Below, in pieces: positions 7,198 to 13,956 of a stretch of 13,956 nt of DNA. The notes below the pieces were generated by a model. The model did no database searches. It saw nothing but the letters and a program-made list of their open reading frames with translations, and was not told the DNA's origin. Numbering within the stretch: position 1 is the first letter of the stretch; the number at the start of each line of letters is the position of its first letter. The translations under genes and the position numbers were made by a program. The DNA comes from Desulfobacteraceae bacterium UBA2230 (GTDB lineage: Bacteria; Desulfobacterota; Desulfobacteria; Desulfobacterales; Desulfosarcinaceae), in contig DDYQ01000216.1 of assembly GCA_002348005.1 (NCBI GenBank), positions 3,154 to 17,109 of the forward strand, given 5' to 3'.

Positions 7198-7477
7198 TCT
7201 CCACCTCCTGATGGGATTTACGGTTTGAATTGCCGCATATTAGGGCGGAACGGTCGGGAAGGGAAATAAGGTATTCAATCAATGGGCCGGCCGACGCCGC
7301 CCGTATTTGGCACCTACAGTTTGGAAGGTGAATCTCCTGGCCGTGAAAGAGCATGACGAGTCTGCGGGCTGCAAATACAAACAACGCGGGGCCTATAATA
7401 CCACTGTCCCCCTATTCACCCCCGAAACTCCAGGTATTACGCTCAGTTTTCGAATGTTTTCAGCTGAAAGAGAAAAG
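7198..7477. other. Divergent intergenic region between hemerythrin and mlaE
   Basis: It should carry promoters for both directions. On the minus strand TAATAT (7242-7237) is a possible -10 for the hemerythrin gene; a -35 at 17 bases is only TTCCCT. On the plus strand the mlaE frame is open back to a TTG at 7307, but residues before Met at 7454/7478 do not resemble MlaE, so I treat this part as untranslated. Confidence 0.4.
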
Positions 7478-8242
7478 ATGGATGTACGGCGCACCGCATC
7501 CCAACTGCAGGACTTCTATATCCTGTCGGTCAAATCGATCGGGTATATTTTCCGTCGTCCTTTCTACCTGGACGAAATCATCGAACAGATGAATTACATC
7601 GGTGTCGGATCCCTGCTGCTGGTGGCCCTGGTATCGCTGTTCATCGGCCTGGCGTTGTCACTGCAAATCTCCACGGAATTGTCCCTTTTAGGATTGCAGA
7701 TGTATACCGGTAACATCGTGGGGGTGTCGATCATCAAGGAGATCGGGCCGGTTTCGATCGGCCTGGCCTTCGCCGGACGGGTCGGTTCGGGAATGGCCTC
7801 GGAAATCGGTTCCATGGTGATCGGCCACCAGGTCGATGTATTGAGAGTTTACGGCGTTCTGCCGCTGAAAAAACTGGTGGTTCCGCGTGTACTGAGCTGT
7901 CTTGTGATGCTGCCGTTGCTGACGGTCATCGGAGATACCATCGCCATTCTGGGCAGCTATTATATCGCCATTTACGAAAGCCATCAGAGCAGCGCCTTCT
8001 TCTGGAGCCAGATCAAGGCCACCCTGACCTTCAGCAACATGCTGACGGGGGTGCTCAAACCGGTCGTTTTCGGGTACATCATCGCTTGCGTAAGCTGCTA
8101 CAAGGGGCTTGCAACCAGCGGCGGAGCCAAGGGTCTCCGTATGGCCACAACCCAGGCGGTGGTCATCTCGAGCATCGCGATCATCGTGGCTGATTTTATG
8201 ATCACACGCTCCCTGATGCTCTTTCTGGGCGAATACGCATGA
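7478..8242 (+). CDS. mlaE: MlaE-family ABC permease (phospholipid transport)
   Basis: Inner-membrane permease of an MCE-type ABC transporter that moves phospholipids between the inner membrane and the periplasm. From the ATG at 7478 it is 254 residues, the usual MlaE size. Hallmarks are the amphipathic N-terminal helix, several hydrophobic segments, the central EIGPVSIGLAFAGRVGSG block followed by ASEIG, LKKLVVPRVLS, and the C-terminal CYKGLATSGGAKG block. Start choice: the frame is open from TTG at 7307 with ATGs at 7454 and 7478. I favour 7478 because purine-rich GAAAGAG (7466-7472) precedes it at five bases and the length fits; 7454 (eight residues more) is possible. The stop overlaps the mlaF start (ATGA), indicating translational coupling. 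Confidence 0.94.
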   Translation: MDVRRTASQLQDFYILSVKSIGYIFRRPFYLDEIIEQMNYIGVGSLLLVALVSLFIGLALSLQISTELSLLGLQMYTGNIVGVSIIKEIGPVSIGLAFAGRVGSGMASEIGSMVIGHQVDVLRVYGVLPLKKLVVPRVLSCLVMLPLLTVIGDTIAILGSYYIAIYESHQSSAFFWSQIKATLTFSNMLTGVLKPVVFGYIIACVSCYKGLATSGGAKGLRMATTQAVVISSIAIIVADFMITRSLMLFLGEYA

Positions 8243-9012
8243 TTGAATTCAATAAGGTCAGTCTCTGTTTCGGAGAGCGCGTCGTGCTCCGGGAGATCGA
8301 CGTGCGTATCGCCCTGCATGAACGCGTAGCAATTGTGGGAGGCAGCGGCTCCGGCAAAACCTCTTTGCTCAAACTGCTGCTCGGCTTGAATCGACCGGAC
8401 AGCGGAAACATTGTCATTGACGGTGAGGAGATCACGCGCCTGTCCGAAAAGGCTTTGGCCCCTATCAGGATGAAATTCAACATCGTCTTCCAGGAGGGGG
8501 CGCTGTTCGACTCGCTCAGCGTCCGCGAAAACACCGCCTTCTGCCTGCGGGAGAAGTTCAAGATGAGCGAAGCGGAAATCGAACGCAAAGTGCGCGACGT
8601 GCTTAGAAGGCTGGGTCTCGAAGAGGCCATCGATTTGATGCCGGAGCAATTGAGCGGGGGGATGCAGCGTCGTGTGGCCATTGCCAGATCACTGAGTGAG
8701 TGTGAACCCAGGATGTTCCTTTACGACGAACCGACTGCGGGCCTGGACCCCATAACGGCTGAACAGATCGGCGATCTTATCGCCGACCTCTCCTCTGGGC
8801 ACGCTCCGAAAAACAAAGGATTTATCATTGTGACCCACCAGGTGCTCGATGTCGCCCGACTGGCCCGGCGTTTGATCTTTTTGCATGAAGGAACCATCCG
8901 CTTCGACGGCGAATTGGCCGAACTGCGACACACCCCGGATCCCCTGTTGCGCACTTTCTTCAAGGAGGTCCTTTCGGGTAACGCTCCGCTGGAGAAGAGC
9001 GATCATGTATGA
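8239..9012 (+). CDS. mlaF: MlaF-family ABC ATPase
   Basis: A 257-residue cytoplasmic ATPase energising the MlaE/MlaD complex. Walker A GGSGSGKT (34-41), Q-loop Gln85 within FQEGALFDSLSV (a sequence typical of MlaF rather than other ABC ATPases), signature LSGGM (138-142), Walker B MFLYDEPTAGLD (159-170) and switch His200 are all present. The C-terminal extension past the H-loop ends in the FFKE region seen in MlaF. It starts inside the mlaE stop (ATGA) and overlaps the mlaD start by eight bases, so the three proteins are made from one message. No STAS-domain partner (MlaB) is encoded nearby. Confidence 0.95.
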   Translation: MIEFNKVSLCFGERVVLREIDVRIALHERVAIVGGSGSGKTSLLKLLLGLNRPDSGNIVIDGEEITRLSEKALAPIRMKFNIVFQEGALFDSLSVRENTAFCLREKFKMSEAEIERKVRDVLRRLGLEEAIDLMPEQLSGGMQRRVAIARSLSECEPRMFLYDEPTAGLDPITAEQIGDLIADLSSGHAPKNKGFIIVTHQVLDVARLARRLIFLHEGTIRFDGELAELRHTPDPLLRTFFKEVLSGNAPLEKSDHV

Positions 9013-10066
9013 CTACAGCAAACGCGTCGCCCTGGCGCGCCTGAAGGTCGGCATCGTGGTAACCCTTGGCATCATGGCGCTGGTGGCGGGCCTTTTGTTC
9101 GCCGGCGGGATCGGCAATCTGTTTACGCGCAAGGTCATCATTCATGCCGTATTCCAGGATGTACAGGGACTAAGACCCGGAGCCCCCGTGCGCTTTTCCG
9201 GCGTGGAAATCGGCAATGTCAAGGAATTGTACTTCGATCCGGCCAGCCGCATTCGTGCCAACCTGTCGATCAGGGCGGATGTTCTGAAGCATTTGAAATC
9301 GGATTCAAAGGCTCAACTGCTGACGCTGGGCCTGCTGGGCGATAAGTACGTCGGCATTACAACCGGTACGCCCCAAGGCAAGCCCCTGCGAGAGGGCGAC
9401 ACCGTTGAAGGCGAACTGGAGCATGGGTTCGGCGATGTGGTCCAATCCACCGAACAAGTGATCGGGCGCGTCAATGCATTCATCGAGAAGATCCAAACGC
9501 TGTTCGACCAACTCGACCTTGAAAACGGCGGCATCGCAAGGCTGCTCTCCGATCCGCAGATTTATCAGGACACCAAGGCCTCAATCCGGTCGTTGGCCCA
9601 GGTGCTCGAAAAGCTCAATTCGGGACCGGGATCGTTGGCGATGCTGCTTAACGACCAGGATCTTTATCGACGGCTTACCTCTGCGGCCGAACAGATCGAA
9701 ACCTTCAGCACCCGTCTTAACACGGCCGAAGGCAGTTTGCAGCGCCTCATCGATGATCCGGTGCTATACGATAATCTTCGCATTGCTTCGCAAAATCTGG
9801 TTGATCTCGTCCGCCAAATCAATGCCGGCGAAGGGACCCTTGCCAAGCTGATTCAAGATGACCGTCTCTATGCCAACCTTGAAAGCTTGACCGCCTCTTT
9901 GGACAAGCTGCTGTCCCGGGTCGATGCCGGGCAGGGAGTGCTGGGCAAACTGGCCCGTGACGAACGCTTTTTCAAAGAACTGCAGAACACGGTGCGGGAG
10001 TTGAACCGGCTGATCAAGGACGTCCGCGCCAACCCCGGCAAATATTTTGATTTCAGTTTGTTTTAG
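9005..10066 (+). CDS. mlaD: MlaD-like MCE-domain protein with tandem C-terminal repeats
   Basis: A 353-residue substrate-binding subunit. One N-terminal transmembrane helix (about 14-36) anchors it in the inner membrane; the MCE domain follows at about 42-118, with VRFSGVEIGNV and LLGDKYVGI. Much of the remainder is five tandem repeats anchored at Gly176, Gly209, Gly243, Gly277 and Gly311, a spacing of 33, 34, 34 and 34. Each has the pattern G-x-L-x-x-L-(L/I)-x-D-x-x-(L/I/F)-(Y/F) and is followed by a predicted helix. E. coli MlaD (about 180 residues) lacks this, so the protein is nearly double length and may form an extended helical barrel or bridge. The start at 9005 is preferred over an upstream in-frame codon at 8885 because it gives the correct N-terminal anchor, has GGAG at 8991-8994, and overlaps mlaF by only eight bases. 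No mlaC or mlaA follows. Confidence 0.93.
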   Translation: MYDYSKRVALARLKVGIVVTLGIMALVAGLLFAGGIGNLFTRKVIIHAVFQDVQGLRPGAPVRFSGVEIGNVKELYFDPASRIRANLSIRADVLKHLKSDSKAQLLTLGLLGDKYVGITTGTPQGKPLREGDTVEGELEHGFGDVVQSTEQVIGRVNAFIEKIQTLFDQLDLENGGIARLLSDPQIYQDTKASIRSLAQVLEKLNSGPGSLAMLLNDQDLYRRLTSAAEQIETFSTRLNTAEGSLQRLIDDPVLYDNLRIASQNLVDLVRQINAGEGTLAKLIQDDRLYANLESLTASLDKLLSRVDAGQGVLGKLARDERFFKELQNTVRELNRLIKDVRANPGKYFDFSLF

Positions 10067-10151
10067 CCAGATGAACCATGCAGCACGCGGATAGGGAGCG
10101 GAGCCGGCAGGGCGCCCGCCCCGATCCGGCCCTTAGCCTGAACGCTATTCG
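10067..10151. other. Convergent gap between mlaD and the DUF3618 gene
   Basis: An 85-bp GC-rich spacer between converging stop codons. It contains the GC-rich inverted repeat GGGC-GCCC-GCCC and an outer GCCGG...CCGGC pair, but no T-tract on either strand, so I do not call an intrinsic terminator. Confidence 0.35.
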
Positions 10152-11237
10152 TTAGCTCTTCTTGTCGAATGGATCCTCCGGTCTTGTGATGCCTTCTTCT
10201 CTGGCGTGCTCCATTTTGGCGCGTGCTTTATCGACCGCTTCACGGCTCTTATCTTCGGCCTTGTGTATCGCGGCGCTGCTCTTCTCTTCAACTTTCCCGG
10301 CACTTTGGGGGTCCAGAAGATCCTGGCGCTGGGCTTCATCAATGGCCGCCTCTTTGGCATGATGAGCGACGCTGCGGACTTTTTCTATCTGCTCCCTGCC
10401 GGCTTCACGCGCGCGGTCGGCCAGGCTGTCGCGCGCCGAGCCCATCATTTCACGCTCCTTCTCCGTCCGGGGGGCCAGAAGTCCGATCGCGGCGCCGACA
10501 GCAAACAAAATACCGGCCACCGCTAATGGATTGGAATCCAATGAATCGAGGAAACTGCGCTTCGCCTGATATCCCCGCTCCTGTGCACGGTGGCTGAGGT
10601 CCGAGGCCGTTGTCTTGAAATGTTCACTCGACTCCTTGGCTTTCTCGCCCCACTGCTGAGCACGGCTGCGCGCGCTTTCACTCATATCCGACGCGCGACG
10701 TTTGAGGTTGTCGGCGGCTGACCGCATCTTTTCCCGTCCCTCGTCCATTTTGGAGTGGAGTTTCTCCCGTCTCTCTTCTCCCTGGTATTCAGCCGCGGTT
10801 TCGGCACCCATGCTCTCGTAGTAGCGCCGGGCGTAAGGATAATCCAGGTCGCCCACTTCCTCGAAGGATTGCTCGTCATAGGCAGGCACATATTTTTCAC
10901 GTCCGCCAAACCTCTCTTTATCTCTGCCGTCACCCCTGTTGCGGATTAACCAGGCGACGCCGGTGCCCACCAGCATGGTGGGTATAGGGTTATGCCTGAC
11001 CGTATTGTAAACGCTTGTCCCCCAGTCTTTTGTCTTGTAACTTGCTTTTCTGGTCATGATTTGTGCCTTTCCAACAGTTGCATCACGTATTGTCTGCCTT
11101 GTGCGGCTCTTGACGCTATCCATCGACAGCCGACGCTGCAGCTCGCTCATGGTCTGAACGCTCTCATAGCGTGCTCTTTCGATCTCTGCCCGTAATACAT
11201 CCGTTTTGTTTTTTAGGTTAGCTGTTGTTTCATCCAT
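10152..11237 (-). CDS. DUF3618 membrane protein with long amphipathic helices
   Basis: A 361-residue protein of unknown function. The N-terminus (about 9-55) fits DUF3618: LRAEIERARYESVQTMSEL is the family's helical segment. A first hydrophobic segment follows at about 82-99 (HNPIPTMLVGTGVAWLIR). Residues 130-222 are charged, Ala/Lys/Glu/Arg-rich and strongly helical. A second hydrophobic segment at about 225-246 is again introduced by an NP motif (SNPLAVAGILFAVGAAIGLL), then comes another charged helical tail. The two NP-plus-hydrophobic units suggest internal duplication of a membrane-anchor module. The start is supported by AAGGAG (complement of 11246-11251) upstream of the ATG. It overlaps the 3' end of the preceding gene by 25 bp, so it is the last gene of a three-gene operon. 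A role in envelope or osmotic stress is suggested only by association with similar small membrane proteins in other bacteria. Confidence 0.85.
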   Translation of the reverse strand: MDETTANLKNKTDVLRAEIERARYESVQTMSELQRRLSMDSVKSRTRQTIRDATVGKAQIMTRKASYKTKDWGTSVYNTVRHNPIPTMLVGTGVAWLIRNRGDGRDKERFGGREKYVPAYDEQSFEEVGDLDYPYARRYYESMGAETAAEYQGEERREKLHSKMDEGREKMRSAADNLKRRASDMSESARSRAQQWGEKAKESSEHFKTTASDLSHRAQERGYQAKRSFLDSLDSNPLAVAGILFAVGAAIGLLAPRTEKEREMMGSARDSLADRAREAGREQIEKVRSVAHHAKEAAIDEAQRQDLLDPQSAGKVEEKSSAAIHKAEDKSREAVDKARAKMEHAREEGITRPEDPFDKKS

Positions 11238-11611
11238 ATTCGGCTCTCCTTAATACTCGAAATCGCCTGAGTAGGTTTTAAATCGGTTTGCTTCAACCGC
11301 TTGATCCCCGCCGCGGCGATCAGGGCCCCTGCCAGCAGCACCACCACGGCCACAATCAATGCGGCGGCCCACGGCGGTAGCACCGCCGCGAGGGCATAAA
11401 CCGCAGCGAACAGCAATACCAGAAAGCCACCAAACAGTACCACGGCGCCGATCCCGATCATGGCCACGTTCTTGACTGAGCTGCGGGCTTTGGCGGTCAT
11501 TTCGACACGGGCGAGTTCAAACTCCTTGCGCATCATTGAACTCATGCTCTGCGCAAGGTTGGAAAAAAGCTCTCGAATACTGAGTTCTTCTTCGTATTTG
11601 GGCTGTTGCAT
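11213..11611 (-). CDS. Holin superfamily III-like (DUF1469) membrane protein
   Basis: A 132-residue inner-membrane protein. A basic/acidic amphipathic N-terminal helix (about 8-45) with MRKEFELARVEM is followed by two transmembrane segments (about 48-78 and 80-102) and a short charged tail, the layout of the Phage_holin_3_6/DUF1469 family. Despite the family name, there are no phage genes around it, and members in Proteobacteria are usually chromosomal, next to DUF883 and DUF3618 genes as here. The start is clear: GGAGGT (complement of 11618-11623) precedes the ATG at a good distance. The stop lies inside the DUF3618 gene. Function is unknown; lysis activity should not be assumed. Confidence 0.88.
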   Translation of the reverse strand: MQQPKYEEELSIRELFSNLAQSMSSMMRKEFELARVEMTAKARSSVKNVAMIGIGAVVLFGGFLVLLFAAVYALAAVLPPWAAALIVAVVVLLAGALIAAAGIKRLKQTDLKPTQAISSIKESRIWMKQQLT

Positions 11612-11661
11612 GTAAATACCTCCGTTTTAGCATAGTCGCGCAGCTTTGAAATCGCCCATCC

Positions 11662-12078
11662 TCAACGTTGTGACGATTTAAGAAACCGAGCCGCGGCTAC
11701 CCCCAGCAGAAACGCCGCCCCGATCGTAACCCAAGGGCGTTCACGGCCGAATCGCTGGATGTCGTCCACAATCGTATCGACACTGTTGTTCTGTAAATAC
11801 ATGGAATAACGGTCCAGCCGTTCGGCGGCCTTGTGCGCATACTCGCCGCCACGTGATTTGTCGTGTTGAATCAAGTTTTCAGCGGTTTCGCGCAACACCT
11901 CGGCCGTATCCTTGATTTGATCGGCCAATTCGTTCTTCCTTTTGGCCATCATCGGCTTTGCTTTTTCCTTCAAGGTGGATTGATAGCCTTCGCTGTTACG
12001 GGCGCCGGAGGTTTCGCCAAAGCCTTGATACGACCTGGCCGGCTGGGTTCTCGGTTCGAATGTCGGATTTTCTCTCAT
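11662..12078 (-). CDS. DUF883/YqjD-ElaB-like membrane-anchored protein
   Basis: From the ATG at 12078 it has 138 residues. A disordered N-terminus (about 1-40) is followed by a long charged amphipathic helix (about 45-110) and a C-terminal glycine/alanine-rich hydrophobic anchor preceded by RERPWVTIGAAFLLGVAAA. This layout matches the DUF883 group (E. coli YqjD, ElaB), tail-anchored inner-membrane proteins linked to stationary-phase and stress physiology. The frame runs upstream to 12135, but I choose 12078 because GGAGGAGAG (complement of 12088-12096) sits nine bases before it. It is the first gene of a three-gene minus-strand operon (50-bp gap to the next). The YqjD assignment rests on architecture and the C-terminal motif, not a long alignment. 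Confidence 0.8.
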   Translation of the reverse strand: MRENPTFEPRTQPARSYQGFGETSGARNSEGYQSTLKEKAKPMMAKRKNELADQIKDTAEVLRETAENLIQHDKSRGGEYAHKAAERLDRYSMYLQNNSVDTIVDDIQRFGRERPWVTIGAAFLLGVAAARFLKSSQR

Positions 12079-12465
12079 GATGGTCTTCTCTCCTCCAACC
12101 CGTCTTGATCGGAATGGGCGAAGCCAATCCGCCACAACCGGGCTCTCATGGGGTTCGGTAAATGTTCTGTGAGTTACAATACTTGCGTAAGATTGCCGCT
12201 CCCAGCAGACTTAACAATACGCATAACACCCCAATTAAATCTTGGCGGTACCTTAGCATTCAGCTGCAGGTGCGGCGAAAAATCAGGCGGGGCAAGGCTT
12301 CACAGGATTGCTGGCGTAGCGGCAGGTGATCTCCGTCTGTTGCCGCGTGTTTGCAGTGATTTATTCCGGCAGAGTGCATGCGGCATCGACGACCGCTGGC
12401 GAGCCCCTGTGTGAGGCCGATCCGCCCGGCGGTAGGGCTGAAAAGGCGAGCTGACGGGTTCGGTA
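12079..12465. other. 387-bp intergenic region between the ABC exporter and the stress operon
   Basis: The minus-strand promoter of the DUF883-like operon should lie here. The best match is weak (TTGTTA, 17 bases, AATCTT, on the minus strand of about 12185-12220). A 37-codon minus-strand frame (12259-12146) encodes a possible single hydrophobic helix but has no Shine-Dalgarno. The rest (12260-12465) shows nothing I recognise, and no T-tract terminator follows the exporter stop. Confidence 0.4.
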
Positions 12466-13956
12466 TCAGGCGGCCAGCGGCAGGATCAATCCACTGGTCT
12501 GTTTGCGCACCAGGCTGGCGTAATACGTGTCGGTGCGAATCAACTCGAGGTGGGATCCCGCCTCGATGATGCGACCTGCTTTTAGCACGATAATGCGGTC
12601 GGCGGCTGCCACCGTCTGCAGACGATGGGCGATGATAAAAGTGGTGCGTCCCTTGATCAATTGCCGCAGGGCTTGCTGTACCAGCAATTCCGATTCCGCA
12701 TCCAGGGCCGATGTAGCCTCATCGAGAACCAGGATGGGCGCGTCTTTGAGCAGCGCGCGGGCGATGGCGAGGCGCTGGCGCTGCCCGGTGGAAAGGCATT
12801 TGCCGCCTTCGCCGGCCACTGTGGCATAACCGTGCGGCAAGGCGGCGATGAAATCGTGGGCATTGGCAGCCCTCGCGGCGGCCTCGACCTGAGCGTCCGT
12901 GGCATCCGGACGGCCGTACGCGATATTGAAGCGCACGCTGTCGTTGAAAAGCATCGTATCCTGCATAACGAAACCGATATGACGGCAGAGCGATTCCCGC
13001 TGAATGGCGCGCAGGTCGATGCCGTCGATTGACACGGCGCCGGTCACAGGATCGTCGAAGCGTTGCAGCAGCGACAGCAGCGTGCTTTTTCCAGCACCGC
13101 TCGGCCCCACCAGGGCCACGGTCTCCCCTGGATGCACCTGCAGGCTGATGTTTTTGAGCACGCATGGGCCATTTTCGTACGCGAAGGTTACATTTTTGAA
13201 CTCGACCGCTCCGCGCACCACCCTGAGCGGTCCCGCTCCCGGGGCGTCTTTAAGTGGATTGGCGGCGTCCAGGATCTCGAAGATTGCATTCAGAAACACC
13301 GAGGCTCGTCTGAGCATTTGATAAGTTCCGGTCAATCCTTGAACCGGTCCGAAGAGACCTCCGATGTATCCCAGAAAAGCGACCACCGTGCCGATGGTAG
13401 CCTGCCCTTTGATCACCAGATAACCGCCGGCGGCGGCAATGGTGATGCGGCCCAGTGCGATGATCAGGCTGCTTACCGCGTCTACGGATGTGTCGCGCGT
13501 GACGCCCCGCATCACCACCTGATTGGTTTCACGCACCCGGGCCATGAATTGGCCACGTTCGGCGGCTTCGCGGGTAAAACTCTTGACCGTGGCGATACCG
13601 GCCAACACCTCATGAAAGCGTCCGAAAATCTGGCTCCAGCGCGTCATCAGCGTACTTTCGCGCTCGGTCTGCTCTTTGGCAGCCCAGGCGCCGATCAAGG
13701 TCGGCAGGGGACAAAAAAACAAGGCCAGCACAAACAGGCGCCGGTCCAGCAGAAACATACTGAACATCGAAATGGCCAGATAAATGAGATTGGGCAGCAC
13801 GCGGGAGGTCATTTCACTGAAAACATCCATGTAGCCGCTGATTCCGCGATTCATTTTAGTGATGATACCGCCCACGCTGCGGCTGCGAAAAAAAGCCAGT
13901 GGCAATGTACACAGCCGGTCCACTACGGCATGTTGGATATTGTTGTTTACGCCGAT
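12466..13956 (-). CDS. MsbA-type ABC exporter (5' end beyond the window)
   Basis: At least 496 residues of a half-size type IV ABC exporter (transmembrane domain fused to ATPase), the fold of MsbA (lipid A flippase) and bacterial multidrug exporters. The frame stays open to the right edge (residues IGVNNNIQHAVVDRL at the edge), so roughly 80-100 N-terminal residues are missing; a GTG at 13923 is not the real start. The visible transmembrane part includes PLAFFRSRSVGGIITKMN, an intracellular coupling region typical of exporters. In the ATPase domain: Walker A VGPSGAGKST, Q-loop FVMQDTMLF, signature CLSTGQRQRLAIARAL, Walker B ILVLDEATSALD and switch IIAHRL. The signature reads LSTGQ rather than LSGGQ, a mild variation. 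MsbA is likely given size and single-polypeptide layout, but substrate cannot be decided from this part, so I give no symbol. Confidence 0.93.
   Translation of the reverse strand: MGVNNNIQHAVVDRLCTLPLAFFRSRSVGGIITKMNRGISGYMDVFSEMTSRVLPNLIYLAISMFSMFLLDRRLFVLALFFCPLPTLIGAWAAKEQTERESTLMTRWSQIFGRFHEVLAGIATVKSFTREAAERGQFMARVRETNQVVMRGVTRDTSVDAVSSLIIALGRITIAAAGGYLVIKGQATIGTVVAFLGYIGGLFGPVQGLTGTYQMLRRASVFLNAIFEILDAANPLKDAPGAGPLRVVRGAVEFKNVTFAYENGPCVLKNISLQVHPGETVALVGPSGAGKSTLLSLLQRFDDPVTGAVSIDGIDLRAIQRESLCRHIGFVMQDTMLFNDSVRFNIAYGRPDATDAQVEAAARAANAHDFIAALPHGYATVAGEGGKCLSTGQRQRLAIARALLKDAPILVLDEATSALDAESELLVQQALRQLIKGRTTFIIAHRLQTVAAADRIIVLKAGRIIEAGSHLELIRTDTYYASLVRKQTSGLILPLAA

Noticed and set aside
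7308..7324. Sigma54-like promoter (TGGCAC followed by TTTGG)
   Set aside because: The -24 half matches, but the -12 GC is missing at the required spacing.
7307..7477. MlaE N-terminal extension from the TTG at 7307
   Set aside because: It would add 57 residues unlike MlaE, and the protein from 7478 already has the normal length.
11213..11611. Prophage lysis module based on the holin-like protein
   Set aside because: No endolysin, spanin, structural or integrase genes are nearby, and the neighbours are the chromosomal DUF883/DUF3618 partners usual for this family.
1..13956. CRISPR arrays, tRNA or rRNA genes, insertion sequences
   Set aside because: No regularly spaced direct repeats, tRNA-like cloverleafs, rRNA sequence, transposase motifs or terminal inverted repeats were seen on reading both strands.

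Overview
The window is GC-rich, gene-dense bacterial DNA. The gene families fit an anaerobic or facultatively anaerobic Gram-negative, most likely a Desulfobacterota/deltaproteobacterial relative. The pointers are a Ser/Thr kinase with a DUF1566 tail, an MlaFED-type lipid transporter, a cytoplasmic Mo-bisMGD enzyme and a hemerythrin. The taxonomic call is inference; there is no rRNA or other marker here.

Layout. (1) 68-1450 (+): soluble Hanks-type protein kinase with a C-terminal DUF1566 domain. (2) 1681-6099 (+): a two-gene unit. The first gene is a very unusual 1129-residue fusion of a molybdopterin oxidoreductase (DMSO reductase superfamily) with a complete NifS/IscS-type cysteine desulfurase. 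The second, 36 bp downstream with a good Shine-Dalgarno, is an EgtD-type histidine Nalpha-trimethyltransferase. (3) About 6146-6466 (+): a decayed 3' fragment of a type IB DNA topoisomerase, with two frameshifts and a stop codon exactly where the catalytic tyrosine should be, followed by a non-coding stretch. (4) 6751-7197 (-): hemerythrin-domain protein. (5) 7478-10066 (+): mlaE-mlaF-mlaD in overlapping order, with an MlaD carrying five 34-residue repeats after its MCE domain. (6) 10152-12078 (-): three small membrane/envelope proteins (DUF883/YqjD-like, holin superfamily III-like, DUF3618) in one operon. (7) 12466-13956 (-): an MsbA-type ABC exporter running off the right edge.

The most interesting part is 1681-6099. 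EgtD makes hercynine (trimethylhistidine), the precursor of ergothioneine, but none of the known sulfur-insertion genes (egtB/egtC/egtE or a rhodanese-like EanB) is present. The adjacent gene joins a sulfur-mobilising desulfurase to a Mo-bisMGD enzyme, has no Tat signal and has no electron-transfer partner genes. I infer a self-contained oxygen-independent ergothioneine route: histidine to hercynine by EgtD, then C2-H to C2-SH by a Mo-sulfido centre recharged by the tethered desulfurase. This is a hypothesis from domain content and gene order. I have an unverified recollection that molybdopterin-dependent ergothioneine synthesis has been reported, so novelty needs a literature check.

The right half looks like envelope maintenance: inner-membrane phospholipid transport (Mla), a lipid-A/drug-type exporter and stress-type membrane proteins.
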